A DNA stretch of 64,000 nucleotides from Streptomyces akebiae (GCF_019599145.1 NZ_CP080647.1:6076001-6140000), one strand, 5' to 3'; counted from the stretch's first letter, positions 1-9,070 are shown. Made by a program: numbers and translations. The notes: a model not told the origin generated them from the sequence alone.

Positions 1-1
1 C

Positions 2-64
2 GACCGCCCCTGGTACACCAATGTCTGGGACGGGGTCGACAAGGCCGACGCCGCCGACAGCTGA
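2..64 (+). CDS. FtsB/DivIC-like septum initiator, C-terminal end (partial)
   Basis: Only the last 20 codons and the TGA stop are in the window. The tail reads ...WYTNVWDG... and is too short for identification alone. The call rests on position: in Streptomyces a FtsB/DivIC-type division protein sits directly before the DUF501 and Ppx/GppA genes that follow here. Treat the product name as inference from gene order. Confidence 0.45.
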   Translation, partial: DRPWYTNVWDGVDKADAADS

Positions 65-122
65 ACGGCCACCTTCGTGACCGTCAACCGATGAGCCACA
101 CCGAGGACTTGAGTAGCAGGTT

Positions 123-665
123 ATGCAGACCCCTCCGCCGCCCACCCCGCGCACCGAGCCGACCGACGCCGACGTCGAGGCCTTCCAGCAGCAGCTCGGG
201 CGTCCGCCGCGCGGGCTGCGCGCCATCGCGCACCGCTGCCCCTGCGGACAGCCGGACGTCGTCGAGACGGCGCCGCGCCTGCCGGACGGGACGCCCTTCC
301 CCACGACGTACTACCTGACGTGCCCGCGCGCGGCCTCCGCGATCGGCACGCTGGAGGCGAACGGCGTGATGAAGGAGATGACGCGGCGACTGGAGACGGA
401 CCCCGAACTCGCCGCCGCCTACCGGGCCGCGCACGAGGACTACATCGCCCGCCGCGACGAGATCGAGGTCCTGGAGGGCTTCCCGAGCGCCGGCGGCATG
501 CCGGACCGGGTGAAGTGCCTGCACGTCCTCGTCGGGCACTCGCTGGCCGCCGGTCCCGGCGTCAACCCGCTGGGCGACGAGGCGATCGCGATGCTGCCGG
601 AGTGGTGGGCGAAGGGCCCGTGCGTGGTGCCCGCGCCGGAGACCTCCGAGGAGGCCGACCAGTGA
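123..665 (+). CDS. DUF501 family protein
   Basis: A 180-residue soluble protein of unknown biochemical function. It opens with a proline-rich stretch, followed by the compact DUF501 body with paired cysteines in HRCPCGQPD and later LTCPRA. A GSRx-free C-terminal part contains CLHVLVGHSL and EWW. The family is typical of actinobacteria and lies between a division gene and ppx, as here. The ATG at 123 was chosen as the first in-frame start after the upstream gene, although the ribosome site (GCAGG) is weak. The stop overlaps the next gene's GTG (GTGA), which suggests translational coupling to the Ppx/GppA phosphatase. Confidence 0.85.
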   Translation: MQTPPPPTPRTEPTDADVEAFQQQLGRPPRGLRAIAHRCPCGQPDVVETAPRLPDGTPFPTTYYLTCPRAASAIGTLEANGVMKEMTRRLETDPELAAAYRAAHEDYIARRDEIEVLEGFPSAGGMPDRVKCLHVLVGHSLAAGPGVNPLGDEAIAMLPEWWAKGPCVVPAPETSEEADQ

Positions 666-1603
666 CCCGGGTCGCCGCCGTCGACTGCGGTACGAACTCC
701 ATCCGGCTCCTCGTCGCCGACTGCGACCCGGCCACCGGTGAACTGGTGGAGCTGGACCGGCGGATGACCATCGTCCGGCTCGGCCAAGGCGTGGACCGCA
801 CCGGCCGACTGGCCCCCGATGCGCTGGAGCGGACCTTCGCGGCCTGCCGTGAGTACGCGGCCGTCATCAAGGAGCTGGGCGCCGAGCGGCTCCGTTTCGT
901 CGCCACCTCGGCCTCCCGGGACGCCGAGAACCGGGACGAGTTCGTGCGCGGGGTGTTCGACATCCTCGGCGTCGAGCCCGAGGTGATCTCCGGCGACGCG
1001 GAGGCCGAGTTCTCCTTCACCGGCGCGACCAGGGAACTGGCGGGCCGCACCGACCTCACCAGGCCGTACCTGGTCGTGGACATCGGCGGCGGCTCCACCG
1101 AGTTCGTCGTCGGGGACGATCATGTGCGCGGCGCCCGCTCGGTGGACATCGGCTGCGTCCGGCTGACCGAGCGGCACCTCGTCCGGGACGGGGCGGTCGT
1201 CGACCCTCCCGCGCCGGAGCAGGTCGCCGCGATCCGTGCCGACATCGAGGCGGCCCTCGACCTCGCCGAGCGGGACGTGCCGCTGAGCGAGGCGCACACC
1301 CTGGTCGGGCTCGCCGGTTCGGTCACGACCCTGTCCGCGATCGCCCAGGACCTGCCCGCCTACGACTCGGTGGCCATCCACCACTCCCGGATCCCGTACG
1401 ACCGGGTCAGGGAGATCACCGAGTGGCTGCTGCGGTCCACGCACGCCGAGCGGGAGGCCGTTCCGTCGATGCATCCCGGGCGGGTGGACGTGATCGCGGC
1501 GGGCGCCCTCGTCCTCCTGTCGATCATGGAGCGGATCGGGGCGACGGAGGTCGTGGTGAGCGAACACGACATTCTGGACGGAATCGCCTGGTCCGTCGCG
1601 TAG
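662..1603 (+). CDS. Ppx/GppA family exopolyphosphatase/pppGpp phosphatase
   Basis: A 313-residue ASKHA-fold phosphatase expected to act on inorganic polyphosphate or guanosine pentaphosphate. The phosphate-1 loop is DCGTNSIRLL near residues 7-16, and the second nucleotide loop is VDIGGGSTEF near residue 140; GLAGSVTTL further on is also family-typical. The short (about 310 aa) form lacks the C-terminal HD-like domain of E. coli Ppx and is usual for actinobacteria. The GTG start overlaps the DUF501 stop by four bases. Substrate preference between polyphosphate and pppGpp cannot be read from sequence. Confidence 0.9.
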   Translation: MTRVAAVDCGTNSIRLLVADCDPATGELVELDRRMTIVRLGQGVDRTGRLAPDALERTFAACREYAAVIKELGAERLRFVATSASRDAENRDEFVRGVFDILGVEPEVISGDAEAEFSFTGATRELAGRTDLTRPYLVVDIGGGSTEFVVGDDHVRGARSVDIGCVRLTERHLVRDGAVVDPPAPEQVAAIRADIEAALDLAERDVPLSEAHTLVGLAGSVTTLSAIAQDLPAYDSVAIHHSRIPYDRVREITEWLLRSTHAEREAVPSMHPGRVDVIAAGALVLLSIMERIGATEVVVSEHDILDGIAWSVA

Positions 1604-2084
1604 CTCGCGGGTGGCCCCCGGGGTCCTCCCGGAGGGTCGCGGGCTCCTGTGAGGGAGTGTTTACTACTCGCCGGTAGCCTCGCTTGAGCTGTTCGGATAA
1701 CGTATGAGCGCGTCCGAGGGGTGCTCCGGCACCCCTCGTCGATGCGCCGCCGAGAAACTTCGTGAAGTTCTTCACAAGAGAATCGCCCCTGTTGAGCGAT
1801 GTTTTGAGGCTCCGCAGAGCGTTCCGGCGGTCCCAGGGGTCAACAAGGCGTCCCCGCCGGGGTTTCGCGGGGGTCTCGTCCGTGTGAAACCGAAGGGTGG
1901 TCCAGAGCCTTCGAGCGGCCGGAACGGCAGTTCACGCGGCCTTGACAACGGTCAAACCCCCCGGTCGGTCCCCTGGTGGGGCGTGGTCCGGGAAACAGGG
2001 GTCGCGGAGTGTAGCAGAGGGGGTGGGGAAGCTTGTGAAGGGGCGCACGAGCGACCCCCGTATGGCGGGTACATACTCGATGGC
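1604..2084. other. 481-bp leader region before ndh
   Basis: No credible gene is seen here. The frame of the downstream NADH dehydrogenase happens to stay open back to 1704, but that extension has poor codon bias and no family similarity. The stretch holds a Rex-like inverted repeat (1761-1776) and a second small palindrome, TTGAC-N4-GTCAA at 1942-1955. The untranslated leader must therefore be long if the promoter lies near the Rex-like site. Confidence 0.6.
1761..1776. promoter_or_regulatory. Rex-like operator upstream of ndh
   Basis: CGTGAAGTTCTTCACA is an inverted repeat, GTGAA-N4-TTCAC, that matches the Rex consensus TGTGAA-N4-TTCACA at all arm positions but the first. The symmetry extends a little further as CTT...AAG. 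Rex represses respiratory genes when NAD+/NADH is high in Streptomyces. A type II NADH dehydrogenase downstream is a fitting target, and as I recall ndh is among reported Rex targets in S. coelicolor. The site is 308 bp before the start codon. Confidence 0.65.
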
Positions 2085-3470
2085 ATGAGCACCACGGAGC
2101 GTCCCAGGATCCTCGTAGTAGGCGGTGGGTACGTAGGCCTGTACGCAGCTCGGCGCATCCTCAAGAAGATGCGCTACGGCGAGGCGACCGTCACGGTCGT
2201 CGACCCCCGGTCGTACATGACCTACCAGCCCTTCCTCCCCGAAGCCGCCGCCGGCAGCATCTCCCCCCGGCACGTCGTCGTCCCGCTGCGACGCGTGCTG
2301 CCGAAGGCGGAGGTCCTCACCGGTCGGGTCACCACCATCGACCAGGACCGCAAGGTCGCCACGATCGCCCCGCTGGTCGGCGAGGCGTACGAGCTGCCCT
2401 TCGACTACCTGGTGATCGCGCTCGGCGCGGTCTCCCGCACCTTCCCGATCCCCGGCCTCGCCGAACAGGGCATCGGTATGAAGGGCATCGAGGAGGCCAT
2501 CGGCCTGCGCAACCACGTCCTCGAACAGCTCGACAAGGCCGACTCCACGACCGACGAGGACGTCCGCCGCAAGGCGTTGACCTTCGTCTTCGTGGGCGGT
2601 GGCTTCGCCGGCGCGGAGACCATCGGCGAGGTCGAGGACATGGCCCGCGACGCCGCGAAGTACTACAAGAACGTGTCCCGCGAGGACATGCGCTTCGTGC
2701 TCGTCGACGCCGCCGACAAGATCCTCCCCGAGGTCGGCCCGAAGCTCGGCAGCTACGGCAAGGAGCACCTGGAGGGCCGTGGGGTCGAGGTCTACCTCAA
2801 CACCTCCATGGACTCCTGCGTCGACGGCCACGTCGTGCTGAAGAACGGGTTGGAGGTCGACTCCAACACGATCGTCTGGACCGCCGGCGTCAAGCCGAAC
2901 CCGGTCCTCTCGCGCTACGGCCTGCCGCTCGGCCCGCGTGGCCACGTGGACGCCCAGCCGACGCTCCAGGTCACCGGCACCGACTACATCTGGGCCGCGG
3001 GCGACAACGCCCAGGTCCCGGACGTCGCCGCCCGCAAGGCCGGCGTCGAGAACGCCTGGTGCCCGCCGAACGCGCAGCACGCGCTGCGTCAGGCCAGGGT
3101 CCTCGGCGACAACGTGGTCTCCGGCATGCGGGGCTTCCCGCAGAAGGAGTACGCGCACTCCAACAAGGGCGCGGTGGCGGGTCTCGGCCTCCACAAGGGC
3201 GTCGCGATGATCGTCATGGGCAAGATGAAGATCAAGCTGCGCGGGCGCCTCGCGTGGTACATGCACCGTGGCTACCACGGTCTCGCGATGCCGACCTGGA
3301 ACCGCAAGATCCGTGTCTTCGCGGACTGGACGCTCGCGATGTTCCTCAAGCGCGAGGTCGTCTCCCTGGGCGCGATCGAGACTCCCCGCGAGGAGTTCTA
3401 CGAGGCCGCCAAGCCCGCGCCGGTCGCCGCCGCTCCGGCCAAGACCGGGGAGAAGGCCAAGGCCTCCTGA
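2085..3470 (+). CDS. ndh: type II NADH dehydrogenase (NDH-2)
   Basis: A 461-residue single-subunit, non-proton-pumping NADH:quinone oxidoreductase at the inner face of the membrane. The N-terminal FAD Rossmann loop is VVGGGYVGLYAAR (about residues 10-22), and the second dinucleotide (NADH) loop is FVFVGGGFAGAET (about 166-178). The FAD-contacting WAAGDNAQVPD is near residue 305. The C-terminal 90 residues contain amphipathic and hydrophobic stretches around GRLAWYMHRGYH, as expected for membrane attachment. The ATG at 2085 gives the family length and starts MSTTERPRILVVGGG; no strong ribosome site precedes it, so a short or absent leader remains possible. A Rex-like operator lies upstream and a terminator follows. 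Confidence 0.92.
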   Translation: MSTTERPRILVVGGGYVGLYAARRILKKMRYGEATVTVVDPRSYMTYQPFLPEAAAGSISPRHVVVPLRRVLPKAEVLTGRVTTIDQDRKVATIAPLVGEAYELPFDYLVIALGAVSRTFPIPGLAEQGIGMKGIEEAIGLRNHVLEQLDKADSTTDEDVRRKALTFVFVGGGFAGAETIGEVEDMARDAAKYYKNVSREDMRFVLVDAADKILPEVGPKLGSYGKEHLEGRGVEVYLNTSMDSCVDGHVVLKNGLEVDSNTIVWTAGVKPNPVLSRYGLPLGPRGHVDAQPTLQVTGTDYIWAAGDNAQVPDVAARKAGVENAWCPPNAQHALRQARVLGDNVVSGMRGFPQKEYAHSNKGAVAGLGLHKGVAMIVMGKMKIKLRGRLAWYMHRGYHGLAMPTWNRKIRVFADWTLAMFLKREVVSLGAIETPREEFYEAAKPAPVAAAPAKTGEKAKAS

Positions 3471-3497
3471 CCCGCTGGTCACCCTCTGTCCGACCCG

Positions 3498-3533
3498 AAG
3501 GACCTCCCGCCATCCGTGGTGCGGGAGGTCCTT
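3498..3533 (+). terminator. rho-independent-type terminator after ndh
   Basis: A perfect 13-bp stem, AAGGACCTCCCGC / GCGGGAGGTCCTT, with a 10-base loop lies 28 bp after the ndh stop. It ends in CTT rather than a long U-run, as is common in Streptomyces. Confidence 0.8.
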
Positions 3534-3699
3534 CTGCGTGCCCCCGACGGCTCGGGGGCACGGTGGTGCGCCGGGCGCGAGCCACCCCCGCCCACTCGCA
3601 CCCGAAGAACACACCTCCCGGCGGGAATACGGCACGGCCCCGCGAGTGATTACCGTGACGTTGGACATTCCGGGATCTGTTGTCACGGAGGTGTGCGCC

Positions 3700-5001
3700 A
3701 TGCAGGACGCCGCGTCGCGGCTGAAGACCCTGTTCGAGCAGCTGTCAGGGGCCCCGCTCCCGGTCCGTCTGCGGGCCTGGGACGGATCGACGGCCGGGCC
3801 GCCGGAGGCCCCGGTACTCGTGGTACGCAACCGCAGGGCCCTGCGCCGACTGCTGTGGAAGCCGGGCGAACTGGGCCTGGCCCGTGCCTGGGTCGCCGGT
3901 GACCTCGGTGTCGACGGCGACCTGTACGCCGTACTGGACCTGGTGGCGGCACATGTGTGGGAGCGGGACGAGGACGCCCGTGGCCTCGCCGACACCCTGC
4001 GCGACCCGGAGGCGCGGGCGGCCGTCAAGGGTCTGCTGAAGCTGGCCGGTCCCGCCGTCCTGATCCCGCCCGAACCGCCCCGCGAGGAGGTCCGCACCCG
4101 CCACCTGCACACCAGACGCACCGACAGACGAGCCGTCAGCCACCACTACGACGTGGGCAACGACTTCTACGAGGCCGTCCTCGGCCCGTCGATGGTGTAC
4201 TCCTGCGCCTACTGGTCCGCCTCCGACGGCACCACCACCCTCGAAGCCGCCCAGCACGACAAGCTCGACCTCATCTGCCGCAAACTCGACCTGAGCCCGG
4301 GACAACGGCTCCTCGACGTCGGCTGCGGCTGGGGCTCCATGGCCGTGCACGCCGCCCGCGAGTACGGCGTCCACGTCGTCGGCGTCACCCTCTCCCAGGA
4401 GCAGGCCGCCTACGCCCGCAAGCGCGTCGCCGACGAGGGCCTCACCGACCGCGTCGAGATCCGTGTCCAGGACTACCGCGACGTCGCCGACGGGCCCTAC
4501 GACGCGATCTCCTCCGTCGGCATGGCCGAACACGTGGGCGCGGACCGGTATCTGAAGTACGCCGAGGATCTGTACCGGCTGATCGCCCCCGGCGGACGGC
4601 TGCTCAACCACCAGATCTCCCGGCGGCCGCAGCGCGACGAGAGCACGTACTCCGTCGACGGCTTCATCGACGCGTACGTCTTCCCGGACGGCGAACTCGC
4701 CCCGATCGGCACCACCGTCACCCAGCTCGAACGCGCCGGGTTCGAGGTCCGCGACGTGGAGTCCCTGCGCGAGCACTACGCCCTCACCCTGCGCGCCTGG
4801 GTCACCAACCTCGAGGCCCGCTGGGCCCACGCGGTCGCCCTGGTCGGTCCCGGCCGCGCCCGCGTCTGGCGCCTCTACATGGCCGCCTCCGCCCTCGGCT
4901 TCGAACGCAACCGCCTCGGCGTCAACCAGGTACTGGCCGTACGGCCCCCGGAAGGGGGTGCGGCGGGCCTCCCGCTCAGGGCCCGGACCTGGGGCGCCTG
5001 A
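3700..5001 (+). CDS. cfa: cyclopropane-fatty-acyl-phospholipid synthase family methyltransferase
   Basis: A 433-residue SAM-dependent enzyme of the Cfa/MmaA family, which adds a methylene or methyl group across unsaturated acyl chains of membrane phospholipids. The SAM motif I is LLDVGCGWGSMA near residue 204. Family motifs HHYDVGNDFYE and SVGMAEHVG are present before and after it. A GGAGG site lies 8 bases before the ATG at 3700; an in-frame GTG nine bases earlier is possible but poorly spaced. It is transcribed alone between two terminators and converges on the ABC exporter operon. The length is normal. The exact modification (cyclopropane versus methyl branch) is not determined by sequence. 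Confidence 0.9.
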   Translation: MQDAASRLKTLFEQLSGAPLPVRLRAWDGSTAGPPEAPVLVVRNRRALRRLLWKPGELGLARAWVAGDLGVDGDLYAVLDLVAAHVWERDEDARGLADTLRDPEARAAVKGLLKLAGPAVLIPPEPPREEVRTRHLHTRRTDRRAVSHHYDVGNDFYEAVLGPSMVYSCAYWSASDGTTTLEAAQHDKLDLICRKLDLSPGQRLLDVGCGWGSMAVHAAREYGVHVVGVTLSQEQAAYARKRVADEGLTDRVEIRVQDYRDVADGPYDAISSVGMAEHVGADRYLKYAEDLYRLIAPGGRLLNHQISRRPQRDESTYSVDGFIDAYVFPDGELAPIGTTVTQLERAGFEVRDVESLREHYALTLRAWVTNLEARWAHAVALVGPGRARVWRLYMAASALGFERNRLGVNQVLAVRPPEGGAAGLPLRARTWGA

Positions 5002-5004
5002 ACG

Positions 5005-5048
5005 CCCGGACGGGGGCGCGTACGGCCTTGTACGCGCCCCCGTCCGGG
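5005..5048. terminator. bidirectional terminator between cfa and ABC exporter
   Basis: A perfect 19-bp stem starting CCCGGACGGGGGCGCG and a 6-base loop (GGCCTT) separate two convergent genes. Its symmetry allows use from both sides. Confidence 0.85.
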
Positions 5049-5071
5049 TGTCTCCCGCACCTCCCGCGCGG

Positions 5072-7612
5072 CTACTCCGACTTGATCGCGGCCAGCATGT
5101 TCAGCTTCGCCGCGCGGCGGGCCGGCCACAGCGCGGCCAGGATGCCGACCGTGGCGGCGAGGAGGAGGAAGACGGCCATCCGGGCCCAGGGGAGGACCAG
5201 TTCGTACGTCGGCATCCTGCTGGCGACGAGTTCGCCGGCGGCCCAGCCGAAGAAGACGCCCAGGCCGATGCCGAGGACACCGCCGAAGAGGGAGATGACC
5301 AGGGACTCCAGACGGACCATCCGCTTGACGCCCCGCCGGTCGAGACCGATCGCACGGAGCATGCCGATCTCCTGCGAGCGTTCGAACACCGACATGGCGA
5401 GGGTGTTGATCACCCCGAGGACGGCGACGACCACGGCCATGGCCAGCAGGCCGTAGAGCATGTTCAGCATCAGCGTGAACATCTTCGCGATGTCGTCGGA
5501 GAGGTCCTGCCCGCTCTGGACCTTGATCGCCGGGTTCTCGCCGAGGGCCTTCTCCAGCCGGTCCTTGGTGGCGTCGGAGGCACCGGCCGAGGTCTTGACC
5601 ATGACCATCATGTCGGCCGGGTCCACGTCGGCCGGCAGCCGCTTCGTGAGCGTCGCGTTGTCCAGCAGGACGCCCCGGATCAGTTCGTTGCTCTCGTAGA
5701 CCCCGGCGACCGTCAGCTTCTGCTTCTGGCCCCCCGCGAACCCGGCGGTGAACTCCGATCCGGTCTTCCAGCCGCGCCGCTCGGCGGTCTCCGCGTCCAC
5801 CACGACCTCGCCGCCGCCGACCTTGAACGCCCCGTTGTCGAGGGGCAGGTCGGTGACCTTCCCGATGGCCGTGCCGTTCACGCCCGTCAGGTACTCCGTC
5901 TCGCCCCCGATCCGGGACTCGGCGTTGCGCAGCGGCGAGACGGCGGTGACGCCCTCGGTGGCGGAGAGCTTCTTCTCCACGTCGGGGGAGAGGAAGTTGC
6001 CGTTGGCCATCGAGACGACGTAGTCCGCCTTGATGGCGTCGGCGGCCATCTTGCCGATGGACTTCTGGAGGCTGCCCGCCATCACCGTCATCCCGGTGAT
6101 CAGCGTTAGGCCGATCATCAGCGCCGAGGCGGTCGCGGCGGTGCGGCGCGGATTGCGTACGGAGTTCTGCCGGGCGAGCTTGCCCGAGATCCCGAAGACC
6201 CGCAGGAGGGGCGAGGCGGCCGCGATCAGTGGGCGGGACAGGAGAGGGGTGAGGACGAAGACACCGATGATCAGCGTCACCGCGCCGATGCCCATCGGCG
6301 CCTGTCCGTCCGAGCCGCTCATGGTGGTGGCGTACAGCACGGTGGCCACGCCCGCGCCGGCGAACAGCGCGCCGATCGTGTTCCGTACGACGAGCGACTT
6401 GGTCGTCGCCTTGGCGTGGACGCTGCTCATCGCCGCGACCGGCGGGATCTTCGCCGCACGGCGGCCCGGCAGCCAGGCGGCCAGCATCGTGATCAGCACG
6501 CCGACGAGCAGGGCGGTGGCGACCGTGCCGGGGGAGACCACCAGCGGGCCGTCGGGGACCGTCTCGCCGAGGGCGCCGATCAGGGCCCGCATCCCGGCGC
6601 CGATGCCGACACCGGCGGCGAGACCGGTGACGGCGGCGACCGCGCCCACCACGAACGCCTCGATCAGCACGGACCGGGTCACCTGGCGGCGGGAGGCGCC
6701 GACCGCGCGCAGCAGCGCCAGCTCCTTGGTGCGCTGGGCGACCAGCATCGTGAAGGTGTTGGCGATGATGAACGTGCCCACGAACAGGGCGATCCCGGCG
6801 AAGACCAGCAGCGCGTTCTTCAGGCCGCTCATCTCGGCGGCGATCTGCGTGGCCTGGTCGTCCGCGAGCTTCTGACCGGTGGTGGTGTACGCGGCGTCCT
6901 TCGGCAGGACCTCGTCGACGGCCTTCTGCAACTGGGCCTGGCTGGTGCCGCGCGCCGCCGTCACGTTGATCGTGTCGTACTCGCCCTCCATGTGGAAGAG
7001 CTTCTGCGCTGTCGCCGTGTCGAACAGGGTGAGGCTGCCGCCGGCGGCGACATTGCCGTCGTCCGTCGTGAAGATGCCGCTGATGGTCGGGGTGAGGACC
7101 GGGCCGTCGACGGACAGCCGCACGGTGTCGCCCACCTCGTACCCGGCCCGCTTCGCGGTCTCGGAGTCGATCGCGACCTCGTCCGCCCCCTCGGGCGCGC
7201 GGCCGCCGTCCCGGACGGGATACCGCGGATCGTCCGTCCCCCAGAAGTTCCCGCCCTGCGACTGGAAGCCGCCGCCGATCAGCTTGCCGTCCTTGCCGGC
7301 GAGGGCGGTGAACCCGCTCACCACGCCGATCGCCGACTCGGCGCCGGGCGCCCGCTGGACCTTCTTCAGCAACTCCGGGGTGAGCTTCGGCTGTTCGGCG
7401 ACGGTGTCGCCCTCGTCCGGCCGGTAGTCCGACCGGATCGCGACGTCCACGTGGTCGAAGCCCTTGGCCGAGCTCTTCTGGAGCGCGTCCGAGATGGTGT
7501 TCGTGAAGACCAGCGTGCCCGACACGAAGGCGACGCCGAGCATCACCGCGAGCACGGTCATGAGAAGCCTGGCCTTGTGCGAGAACACGTTGCGCAGGGC
7601 GGTACGGAACAT
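5072..7612 (-). CDS. FtsX/MacB-type ABC transporter permease
   Basis: An 846-residue integral membrane protein. The N-terminal helix follows FRTALRNVFSHKARLL. There are two FtsX core blocks of three to four transmembrane helices each (about residues 250-420 and 720-840), joined by large extracytoplasmic MacB-like domains. The double-FtsX layout is typical of actinobacterial exporters thought to extract lipids, lipoproteins or peptides rather than to import solutes. It is paired with the ATPase gene upstream on the same strand, separated by a 96-bp G-rich spacer (as read on the plus strand). No substrate can be inferred. Confidence 0.9.
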   Translation of the reverse strand: MFRTALRNVFSHKARLLMTVLAVMLGVAFVSGTLVFTNTISDALQKSSAKGFDHVDVAIRSDYRPDEGDTVAEQPKLTPELLKKVQRAPGAESAIGVVSGFTALAGKDGKLIGGGFQSQGGNFWGTDDPRYPVRDGGRAPEGADEVAIDSETAKRAGYEVGDTVRLSVDGPVLTPTISGIFTTDDGNVAAGGSLTLFDTATAQKLFHMEGEYDTINVTAARGTSQAQLQKAVDEVLPKDAAYTTTGQKLADDQATQIAAEMSGLKNALLVFAGIALFVGTFIIANTFTMLVAQRTKELALLRAVGASRRQVTRSVLIEAFVVGAVAAVTGLAAGVGIGAGMRALIGALGETVPDGPLVVSPGTVATALLVGVLITMLAAWLPGRRAAKIPPVAAMSSVHAKATTKSLVVRNTIGALFAGAGVATVLYATTMSGSDGQAPMGIGAVTLIIGVFVLTPLLSRPLIAAASPLLRVFGISGKLARQNSVRNPRRTAATASALMIGLTLITGMTVMAGSLQKSIGKMAADAIKADYVVSMANGNFLSPDVEKKLSATEGVTAVSPLRNAESRIGGETEYLTGVNGTAIGKVTDLPLDNGAFKVGGGEVVVDAETAERRGWKTGSEFTAGFAGGQKQKLTVAGVYESNELIRGVLLDNATLTKRLPADVDPADMMVMVKTSAGASDATKDRLEKALGENPAIKVQSGQDLSDDIAKMFTLMLNMLYGLLAMAVVVAVLGVINTLAMSVFERSQEIGMLRAIGLDRRGVKRMVRLESLVISLFGGVLGIGLGVFFGWAAGELVASRMPTYELVLPWARMAVFLLLAATVGILAALWPARRAAKLNMLAAIKSE

Positions 7613-7708
7613 GAAGGGGTCCCTGTTTCGGGGTCGGGGCGGGTTCGGGCCGGGGCGGGGCAGAGGGGGGGCGGAGGGGGGACGGAGGGGCGGAGAGGGC
7701 GAACTCCC

Positions 7709-8479
7709 TCAGCTCGTACGCCCCTTGGTGTCGAACCTCTTCATCCGGTCCAGCACCAGGTCCGCCGTCGGCTCGTGCATCTCGTCCACGATGCACCCGT
7801 CGGCGAGGAAGATGACCCGGTCCGCGTACGCCGCGGCCACGGGGTCGTGCGTCACCATCACCACGGTCTGCCCCAACTCCCGTACGGAGTTGCGCAGGAA
7901 GCCCAGCACCTCGGCGCCCGAACGCGAGTCCAGGTTTCCGGTGGGCTCGTCGCCGAAGATGATGTCCGGCCGTGAGGCGAGCGCCCGCGCCACGGCGACG
8001 CGCTGCTGCTGGCCGCCGGAGAGCTGTGCGGGCCGGTGGCTCAGCCGGTCGGCCAGGCCCACCATCCGGATCACGGTGTCCAGCCACTGCTTGTCCGGCT
8101 TGCGGCCCGCGATGTCCATCGGGAGGGTGATGTTCTCCAGCGCGGTCAGCGTCGGCAGCAGGTTGAACGCCTGGAAGATGAAGCCGATCTTGTCGCGGCG
8201 GAGCTTGGTGAGCTGCTTGTCCTTCAGCGAGCCCAGTTCGGTCTCGCCGATGCGGACGGAGCCGGCCGAGAAGGTGTCCAGGCCTGCCACGCAGTGCATC
8301 AGCGTGGACTTGCCGGACCCCGAGGGTCCCATGATCGCGGTGAACTGGGCCTGCCGGAAGTCGACGGTGACCTGGTCCAGCGCGACGACCCGGGTCTCGC
8401 CCTGTCCGTAGACCTTCGACAGTTCCGTGGCGCGGGCGGCCACGGCGGTGGCCCGGTCGGCGAGGGGCGTGGTGGTCAC
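7709..8479 (-). CDS. ABC transporter ATP-binding protein (MacB/LolD type)
   Basis: A 256-residue ATPase that powers the downstream FtsX-type permease. Walker A is GPSGSGKSTLMH, the Q-loop region is IFQAFNLLP, the signature is LSGGQQQRVAVARAL and Walker B is IIFGDEPTGNLD. The GTG start at 8479 (VTTTPLADR...) was chosen because an AGGAG site lies about eight bases upstream. The longer open frame back to 8611 adds 44 low-complexity Gly/Pro residues with no counterpart in the family. Confidence 0.9.
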   Translation of the reverse strand: MTTTPLADRATAVAARATELSKVYGQGETRVVALDQVTVDFRQAQFTAIMGPSGSGKSTLMHCVAGLDTFSAGSVRIGETELGSLKDKQLTKLRRDKIGFIFQAFNLLPTLTALENITLPMDIAGRKPDKQWLDTVIRMVGLADRLSHRPAQLSGGQQQRVAVARALASRPDIIFGDEPTGNLDSRSGAEVLGFLRNSVRELGQTVVMVTHDPVAAAYADRVIFLADGCIVDEMHEPTADLVLDRMKRFDTKGRTS

Positions 8480-8987
8480 GGGTGGGAACTCCTGTCGGGA
8501 CGACGGCGTTTGTGGTGTTCGCGAACGGCCGGGGGCTCCGCCCGGCGCGTGCCCGGCGTGGGCCCCGGGCATGCCGGGGCCGTTCGTTTGTCGTTTCGTG
8601 AGTGGCTCCATCGTCTCGACGGAGGAGCGCCGTGTAGTCAGCCGCTGTTCCGGTTCCGGGGGCAGACTTCTGACGGACCGGCGGGGGGTGCGTCATACCT
8701 GGGGATGACGGTGGGATCCGACCGGGGAGTGGGGCGCCCGACCGACACGAGTCACCGCGTCACCGCGCGTGTTCCGGGTGGGACCGCTCGTTCGGGCGGT
8801 GAAATTCCGTCATTCCGCACACGGCCGGTCGCGCCGTCCGGAAGGCTGTTGGCAAGTGCGGATGGCGTGTTCCGTGGGCTGATGCACCCTCAGACGTCAA
8901 TAAAATAAGACAACATCGGTCCGCTCTTCGACTGTTCGGGGGAAGCGCCCCGATAGGCTCGGAACCTCAGTGCGGAGCCCATGGCCT
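8480..8987. other. 508-bp intergenic region between ABC exporter and bldA
   Basis: Divergent control region. The half near 8480 must hold the promoter of the ABC exporter operon (minus strand). The half near 8900-8985 must hold the bldA promoter; it becomes AT-richer around 8897-8912 (CAATAAAATAAGACAAC). No protein gene is supported. Confidence 0.5.
8932..8959 (+). promoter_or_regulatory. possible bldA promoter
   Basis: A -10-like TAGGCT at 8954-8959 has a poor -35 candidate, CTGTTC at 8932-8937, 16 bases upstream. Transcription would start roughly 20 bases before the mature tRNA. The placement is right for a tRNA gene but the -35 match is weak. Confidence 0.35.
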
Positions 8988-9070
8988 GCCCGGATGGTGG
9001 AATGCAGACACGGCGAGCTTAAACCTCGCTGCCCCTCGCGGGCGTACCGGTTCAAGTCCGGTTCCGGGCA
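8988..9070 (+). tRNA. bldA: tRNA-Leu(UAA), bldA
   Basis: An 83-base class II tRNA. The acceptor stem is GCCCGGA / TCCGGGC with discriminator A at 9070. The anticodon stem is GCGAG/CTCGC around the loop CTTAAAC, giving anticodon TAA at 9020-9022. A long variable arm follows, with T-arm ACCGG-TTCAAGT-CCGGT. CCA is not encoded. It is the only tRNA able to read UUA in Streptomyces and matches the S. coelicolor bldA sequence as I remember it. Because UUA is very rare, bldA controls development and antibiotic production through TTA-containing genes. Five such genes occur in the biosynthetic cluster of this window. Confidence 0.95.

Noticed and set aside
1704..2084. In-frame extension of ndh upstream to 1704
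   Set aside because: It would add 127 residues with no similarity to NDH-2, poor codon bias and a Rex-like operator inside it.
4875..8696. A 1273-codon open frame on the minus strand across the ABC exporter genes
   Set aside because: It is an Arg/Gly/Pro-rich out-of-frame shadow. The real frames on the same strand carry clear ABC ATPase and FtsX motifs.
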